DNA from: Oscarella lobularis
Taxonomy: Eukaryota > Porifera > Homoscleromorpha > Homosclerophorida > Oscarellidae
DNA: 64,000 nucleotides
NCBI RefSeq assembly: GCF_947507565.1
Contig: NC_089175.1
Span: 5,941,733 to 6,005,732 of the forward strand
Direction: 5' to 3'
The position numbers and the translations under genes are program-made. Below the pieces are notes generated by a model. That model saw only the letters and a program-made list of their open reading frames with translations. It made no database searches and was not told the origin of the DNA. Of this stretch, positions 58,625-64,000 are shown in pieces. How positions within the stretch are numbered: the stretch's first letter is position 1; every line of letters starts with the position of its first letter.

Positions 58625-61386
58625 ATGGAGAAACTCTTTCGCGGAATCGTTTCGTCTGACCGTTACACGAGCCGTCAGAAGAAGGCCCTAGTCGACAAAG
58701 TCATGAAAGGAGCGCTAGAAACTCCGCAAGACGTTCCATCCCTCCTGCGTCTCGCATTCGAGTGGACATTGAGTCCGACGCGCAAGCCGACAGCCGACTA
58801 CGCGGCCAACGGTCTCATCGAATCACTCGGCGTCGCCTATCCAACCCATCTCGCCACCCTATTCAGTCCGAACGCGATTCTTCACCTCCTTCGCGAGCCG
58901 TCCCCGCCGTCTTCATTCTCTCGACGTCTACGACTCGTTCGCACGTGCTTCGACGTCCTAAGCCGTCGTCTAAGCACGGACGACCTGCGCGAATACTGCG
59001 CGATCGTGACGTCATTCGCGAGCGACGACGCGGCGCTCGACGTCATCAAATCGTCGACGGCGTGGGCGGAATTCGCGCGAATATTCAAAATTTCGCACGA
59101 CATATTGCCGACGGAAAAAGACAATTTAAAAACGTTTAGCCTGTATATAGTTCGTGCCGTCGGTACAAACGTCGTCGTCGATGACGCGAGCGGCGTCGAC
59201 GACGTGAATCTCGTCGCCGAGCTTCTGTCGACGATTTGGAACGATAATCCCGAGTTTCTCGACGACGGATTGAAATTGATTTTTCAAATTATTTCGATGC
59301 TAAATGCGGAGCCGTCGCCGTGCTTGGCGTCGATCGTTCGCTTCGTGCCGGCGAGCTCGATTGCGCCGGCGATCGAGGCCGTGCTTTCGAATCGCGACGT
59401 CGTCGACGACGCGTCGATTACGCTCGCCTTGCAGCGTATGATCGATTGGCTCGAGTGGCCCGGGTGTCGCGGCGTCGACGTTTGGTTGATAGCGTTCTTT
59501 CGCGAGCTTGCGCGACGGCGGAAGTTTAGCGTTTTGATAGGCGTCACGCTGCGACGAGTCGGAGAAGTGAGCCCCCCGGGGGGGTCATGGGATCTTTTTG
59601 TCTAATTTTTTTGGCGTTTTTAGCTCTTTCGAATGTTGGCCGGCGCTGGACCGAGAGCCGAAGTTGCGCGCGTGTTGGAGTACGTTCTTCTCAGCTATCA
59701 GCATTCGCCTGACGCATTTCACAAGGCTTGACTCATATAGAAAATTTTCTTCTTTTATCTGATTCTCTTTCTCTTAGGTGGTCGACGATATTCCTGATAT
59801 GATGCGTCGATTGCGTTGCCACGTGCCCAAGGAGTTCATGAATCGACTGTCGTGCCTTTGGCACTGTCTCTTCTCGCTCCATCCTGGTTATCCCGATCGA
59901 TACGAGCCGGTTTTGTCTGCAATCGAGGTAAAGAATCAAAAACTCTCTTATGCATTTCCTTTCATTTTTCTCTCAGGATTACACCAAGCCGCCCACGGAC
60001 TACATCAGGACGGCTATTGCTGAGAAGGCTTGGACGGCATCAAGCAGCGATCATCTGCTCTCCTGCAGCCTCTATCGACCTCGATCGAACACCGAGAAAG
60101 CCGGTTTGGTGAACCTGGGAAATACGTGCTACATGAATAGCGTCGTGCAAGCGCTTTTCATGCAAGATGCGTACGTCCAAGGTACCTCGTGCACTTAAAC
60201 TACATAAAAGTCTCATTCCAGGTTGTATCAGTCCGTGATAACTGCCGAAGTAGACGCGCAAGGAAGCTGCCTGTTCGAACTGCAGAGACTATTCACGTTT
60301 CTTACCCTAACAACTGTAAGTAAGCACTTCAGTGTCAATATATGTTTTATATTGGTCTCTTAGAGATCTGCTTACGCGCCCATTTCTTTCTACAACGTCG
60401 CCAAACCGACGTGGTTCAATCGAGGTCTCCAGCAAGACTGCGCCGAATTTCTCCGCAATCTCGTCGATCGTATTCGAGACGAAGAGAGCGAGAGCACAAC
60501 GACGAAAGCGAAAGCGTCAAAGCACTCGGCCAGCAGCGAACGACAGCCTCTCGTAACCGGCACCTGGTTCGACGGCATCCTATCGACGGGATGTAAGTGT
60601 AAATCGTGTGGTACGGTATCGACACGCGAAGAGCCCTTTACGGATATATCCCTCGCAATGTCTTCGTCGTCGGACGTTCCGTCCGTTTCCTCGCTCTTGG
60701 ACGAGTTTCAGTCGATCGAGGAGTTGACCGACGAGAATCGCTACTACTGCAACGCGTGCGAGTCGCTGTGCGATTCGCGGCGTTGGATCGACGTCAAGCG
60801 AGCGCCGCGCTGTCTTCTCCTCACACTGAAGCGATTTGCGTACGACGTCGCGACGAGGAAGCGAACGAAACTTCTGCGCGAAGTCGATTGCCCACTCTCG
60901 CTCGATCTCCCTATCGAACGAGGCTCCCAAGCGGTGACGTACGACCTGAACGCGATCGTCGTTCATTCAGGAACGAGTTCTGACTGCGGTCATTATTACA
61001 CGTACGCTCGTCATTCGTCGGCGAGCTCGGACGACTGGTTCCTATTGAACGATAGCAACGTGACTGTCTCTTCGTATCAGAGTTTCTGTAAGCGATCAAA
61101 ACGCTTTCCCGAAGACACGGCCTATCTACTTTTATACATGAGAAAGGAGTGTGATGCAGCGGTGTCGCTGTCGAGGAAGGCTCTGCCGTTGCCGAAGCGG
61201 CTCGTCGGTGCTGTGACTCGCGACAATGAGAAATTTCTCGAAGAGCAAGAAAAGGAAGCGCAGCGTGTTCTTCAGAGTCACTCAAAGCGGGTCGAAGGGC
61301 ATCATGCAGACAAGCGTGATCCGCCATCAAGTGGGTGTGGTATTGGTGGAGGTCCGAACTTTCTGCAAGGAAGATATATAACTTAG
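58625..61386 (+). CDS. Ubiquitin-specific protease, USP35/USP38 type
   Basis: Cysteine deubiquitinase of 834 aa in six exons: 58625-59566, 59624-59725, 59778-59927, 59977-60170, 60222-60315, 60364-61386, all joining in frame. The N-terminal half (about residues 1-440) is a helical region; its start (MEKLFRGIVSSDRYT) resembles the start of USP35/USP38. The catalytic domain begins with the Cys box GLVNLGNTCYMNSVVQALFM, followed by QQDCAEFL, a zinc-binding pair CKCKSC ... CNAC, the His box CGHYYTYARH and DWFLLND. It is shorter than human USP38 (about 1040 aa). Intron 2 begins with GC (AAG/GCTTGA) rather than GT. A polyadenylation signal AATAAA occurs at 61,891. It lies head to head with receptor copy I. 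Substrates cannot be told from the sequence. Confidence 0.9.
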
Positions 61387-62469
61387 CCCGTTGGGGGGAA
61401 ACATTGATTATTTAATTATTGGCAGGTTTACTGATTGGTAGCTTGGAATAGAGAAGAGATCCTGTCTGTATCAACTCAGAAAAACCTCGACTAGGTCTAT
61501 TAGCGGGTTCATTGTCTCAATTCCTCATAGCGTTCTCCGTGGACAAAGAGAACATGAAACGAGGTGTTCTGCCCACACGAATCACTGATGGAACCTTTTT
61601 TTAATCCAACTAAGTCATAGCAAGGAAATCAAGCGAGCAGATCAATGAATACAGTAGAAATAGTAGAGATGCACTGTACAGTTAAGAAATCTAGGTGGAT
61701 GCCGAGAGTAAGCTAACTGCCAGATGGTGACAAAGCACCTGTTTCGTCGCTTTTCCTTCCTTGCAAATCCAGCACGCCACAACTGCAGTGTGAGAACAAT
61801 CTCAGCTTATAAGGATAATATCAGTTCATTAGAACGACCACTGAGCTTTATAATTAAGAAATCTGGCCTCACATTGACGGTGGAGAATGAAATAAAGATA
61901 TTGCCTATTGGATTGCTTTCGACTTTTTATGAATTGTCTCATCTGGAGACATCTATCTGGTCTTCGTTAACTTTCAGACGCGTAAAGGTTTCATACTGAG
62001 ACCATTCTGAGCTCAAATATTGGCGTTCCCGCAAACTCTACATTTATGCACGAGTGGCGTCCCATGCGCCTGAACCGCAAGCACCGCTCGCGCGCAACGA
62101 GATGCAGACACTGTACGTCAAAAGTGGGCGCCAACTCTAGTTCGGAAGGCGTTCTATTATCGCCTCGCAAGTTCGACGCATAGATATAGAAGGGAAACTG
62201 TATCTTTGGTCGACGCCGGCAATCTCTGGTCTATCTCTGGTCAAGAGATTGCTTAATTAATTAAGCATGATCATAGAACGCGTTCCTCGAATTTCATCCT
62301 ATAGAGTCCGGTCAAGCATAGATAAAATAAGAACGCTGTGGCTAGAGTCACGGTAAAGTAACTCACCGTAACTGTAACAGGTAGCGCACGGTAACCGAGG
62401 GGAAGAAATCGTTTAGCGCACTATAGAGAATGGACCTAACCTAGAGAGCTTAAAAAGCGTTTTTTTCAT
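61387..62469. other. USP 3' flank and intergenic region
   Basis: Contains the likely 3' UTR with AATAAA at 61,891-61,896. A 91-codon plus-strand frame (61,724-61,999) has no recognisable feature and I do not call it. From about 62,340 the sequence shows scattered GTCACGGT/ACCGTGAC motifs that recur right of the SINE. Confidence 0.5.
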
Positions 62470-62778
62470 GTACCTAACCCAACCCTAACCCTAAACCTTA
62501 CTGGTATCGGTGGCGGCCCCGCTCCGGGCTTAACCGCCCCAATGAGCATAGGTCGCAGAGGGGGGCTTCGCCCCCCTGGAACCACCATGCTACGGGCGGT
62601 TAAGCCACAGTCGCGGGTGATCGTATATCGCCGTTTAGGTACAGAGAAAAAAAAGAAAAAAACGATCACGCTTCGGGATTCGAACCCACGACCCGTCACG
62701 TGCCCCGTGGTTCATGCATCCCCAGCGCCCTGCTCAGCACCCCCCCCCTGCCCGTTGAGCTACCGCGACCACCTTGCG
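62470..62778 (-). mobile_element. tRNA-derived SINE with telomere-like 3' tail
   Basis: On the minus strand the element opens with a tRNA-like head: CGCGGTAGCTCAACGGGCAG fits a polymerase III A box, and GGGTTCGAATCCC (about 62,675-62,690) is a near-perfect B box. The spacing is too long for a working tRNA. A T-rich stretch follows, then a body containing the hairpin AGGGGGGCTTCGCCCCCCT (about 62,558-62,576). The 3' end is GGTTTAGGGTTAGGGTTGGG, close to animal telomere repeats. It has no coding capacity. Confidence 0.65.
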
Positions 62779-62839
62779 TAGGAGGTGATATCACATGCTC
62801 TTAACTACAAAATTACCGTGACTCCAAGCCGTGAGACTT

Positions 62840-62859
62840 GAGTCACGGTACCGTGACTC
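62840..62859. repeat. Perfect 20-bp palindrome
   Basis: GAGTCACGGTACCGTGACTC reads the same on both strands. Half-sites (GTCACGG, CCGTGAC) recur at about 62,349, 62,365, 62,815 and 62,870 on both sides of the SINE. It could be a binding-site cluster or the end of a foldback element. Confidence 0.7.
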
Positions 62860-62930
62860 TAGACACGAATGGGTCACGGGCACGCAATCTGTAGCGCACG
62901 CTCCCGAGAAACGAAACGGAAAAAGAACCA

Positions 62931-64000
62931 ATGAACTACGACATCGGTCAAGACGTAGAGGATGGATTCGACTTTGATCGAAGTCTCAATCTGCCCGCAG
63001 AACGTATCACGAGACCGTCGGTTTGGACGGACGGCAGATACGCCGCCGCTGTCAAAAGCAGGTCAGCGGTACTGAGACAGAGACTCGAAACGGTGTCACA
63101 TAAAATACAAAGTACAACTGATCGAATCTGACAGGCATGCCTTCGAGATCCGCGAAGCCTAGACGTTCCCTACATTTTTACCTCCTAAAGCAGTTCCATG
63201 GATTTAGAGACATTTTCTGTGACAATATAGCATAAAATTGCATGGGACTGGCCGACTCTTCTCTGATTGCAATAAGCATTATTGGGGCATGCTAGATTTC
63301 TTGCAAATACTGCAAACTAGTTTATTTTTAGGTTTGAAAACAGTTTGTTTTCCGCTCTTCTGAGAGAAGATCTTTTGGATTTAAAAGAACTCTTGCAGAA
63401 TCGCGAGAACATTTTATTTAGGATTGGCCTTCAGTCTTGGAAAAAAATTTTTTGTGCCAGTGAAGAAATATGGGTTAGTGCTCATACTTTCACAAAAAGG
63501 AAACGTTTGGCGATTTTCATTTAGGGTGAATGGACGGCACTTGGAGCTGCCGTCCTCATAGGAAATGCAACGCTGGTAGAAGAGCTGCTGAAAGTTTGGC
63601 CTTATGATAGTACTGCCAAATCAACGTTATATATTGACGATGTGAACACATTTTATTTGCCTCGCCATTCATACAACACCGTAAGATTTTAAGCTGTACA
63701 GTATGGCAACTACTATACTACTAATATGAAATGAAATAGATTTCCATGACGCCTCTGGAACTTGCAGCCGCTATTGGAAATCAACCAATTCTTGAGCTCT
63801 TTCTGCCAATGAAGCTAAATTTCACCAACCAAGTTGGAATAGTTATGGCTTTCTCATGGTTGATATGTTTCTATTGTCTAGGATGTTGTATTCAGTCTCT
63901 TGTGGTCATTTGCTAATGGCCACAAACAGCTTGCGATGAGACTGATGAAAGAACTCCGTGGAAGTGATTTGCGTTGCGAGGATCGGGTAAATACCGAAGC
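62931..64000 (+). CDS. Ankyrin-repeat-like protein, 5' part (runs off the window)
   Basis: Five exons join in frame: 62931-63061, 63332-63473, 63525-63680, 63740-63832, 63882-63986; the last donor (GTAAAT) is followed by intron to the window end. The predicted start is MNYDIGQDVEDGFDFD. Exons 2-5 contain helix-loop-helix units of ankyrin type: EWTALGAAVLIGNATLVEEL and MTPLELAAAIGNQPILELFL match the TPLxxAxxxGxxxxvxxLL pattern. No signal peptide is visible. I do not recognise the family; ankyrin-bearing channels and scaffolds are both possible. The first exon frame continues to a stop at 63,131 if unspliced, but the AG/GTCAGC donor at 63,061 gives a phase that matches exon 2. Confidence 0.75.

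Noticed and set aside
58762-59139. Second-frame ORF inside USP exon 1, and minus-strand ORFs at 58,882-59,124 and 59,284-59,547
   Set aside because: Arginine- and serine-rich shadow frames of a GC-rich coding exon; the USP frame alone carries recognisable family sequence.
60911-61330. Minus-strand 139-codon ORF over the USP catalytic exon
   Set aside because: Complement of the exon that encodes the His box; no motif of its own.
61724-61999. 91-codon plus-strand ORF right of USP
   Set aside because: No recognisable feature and it overlaps the likely 3' UTR and its AATAAA; length is within chance expectation.
62660-62775. A functional tRNA gene on the minus strand
   Set aside because: A and B box matches are present but the spacing is far too long and no cloverleaf closes; the T-rich stretch and repeat tail fit a SINE.

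Overview
The window reads as nuclear DNA of an early-branching animal, most likely a sponge. Genes are intron-rich, with very short introns (about 45-75 nt), GT-AG splice sites, sushi (CCP) and SRCR ectodomains, an animal-type tyrosine kinase ([11 protein letters not shown], paired activation-loop tyrosines), a USP35/38-type deubiquitinase and a tRNA-derived SINE. The compact introns would suit a homoscleromorph sponge such as Oscarella, but that is a guess.

Positions 1-58,203 hold a head-to-tail array on the minus strand of large receptor genes built on one plan. There is one partial copy at the left edge, nine full-length copies called A-I here, one 5'-half pseudogene and one two-exon relic. 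I joined exons by hand using splice sites and reading phase. Each full copy has about 18 coding exons that encode a signal peptide, CCP1-CCP5, two SRCR domains, CCP6, a single exon with seven hydrophobic segments, a short juxtamembrane exon, a complete tyrosine kinase and a C-terminal tail. The seven-segment exon follows the positive-inside rule and has the cysteine pair typical of GPCRs (before TM3 and in the TM4-TM5 loop). The predicted protein is therefore a seven-pass receptor whose cytoplasmic tail is a tyrosine kinase, not a single-pass receptor tyrosine kinase. This is the most unusual system in the window.

Copies A, B, C, D, F, G and I are open from start to stop (1205-1344 aa). Copy E has a nonsense codon in CCP2 and copy H has one in TM4. 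Copy G has an internal duplication of a CCP plus SRCR exon pair and a kinase that has lost the first glycine of its loop, the alpha-C glutamate and the activation-loop tyrosines. CCP3 shrinks stepwise through the array. Copy H looks like a mosaic of other copies. Several spacers carry fragments of the first exon of the USP gene that flanks the array, so the duplicated unit probably once included the start of that gene.

Right of the array, on the plus strand and divergent from copy I, lies a six-exon USP35/38-like gene (58,625-61,386). A transposon-rich spacer follows, containing a SINE with a telomere-like tail and a perfect 20-bp palindrome. The window ends inside the 5' part of an ankyrin-like gene (from 62,931). 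Other mobile or repetitive items are a likely solo LTR (20,688-21,024), inverted repeats, minisatellites, and a repeated plus-strand promoter-like cassette at the 3' ends of copies B, E and F.
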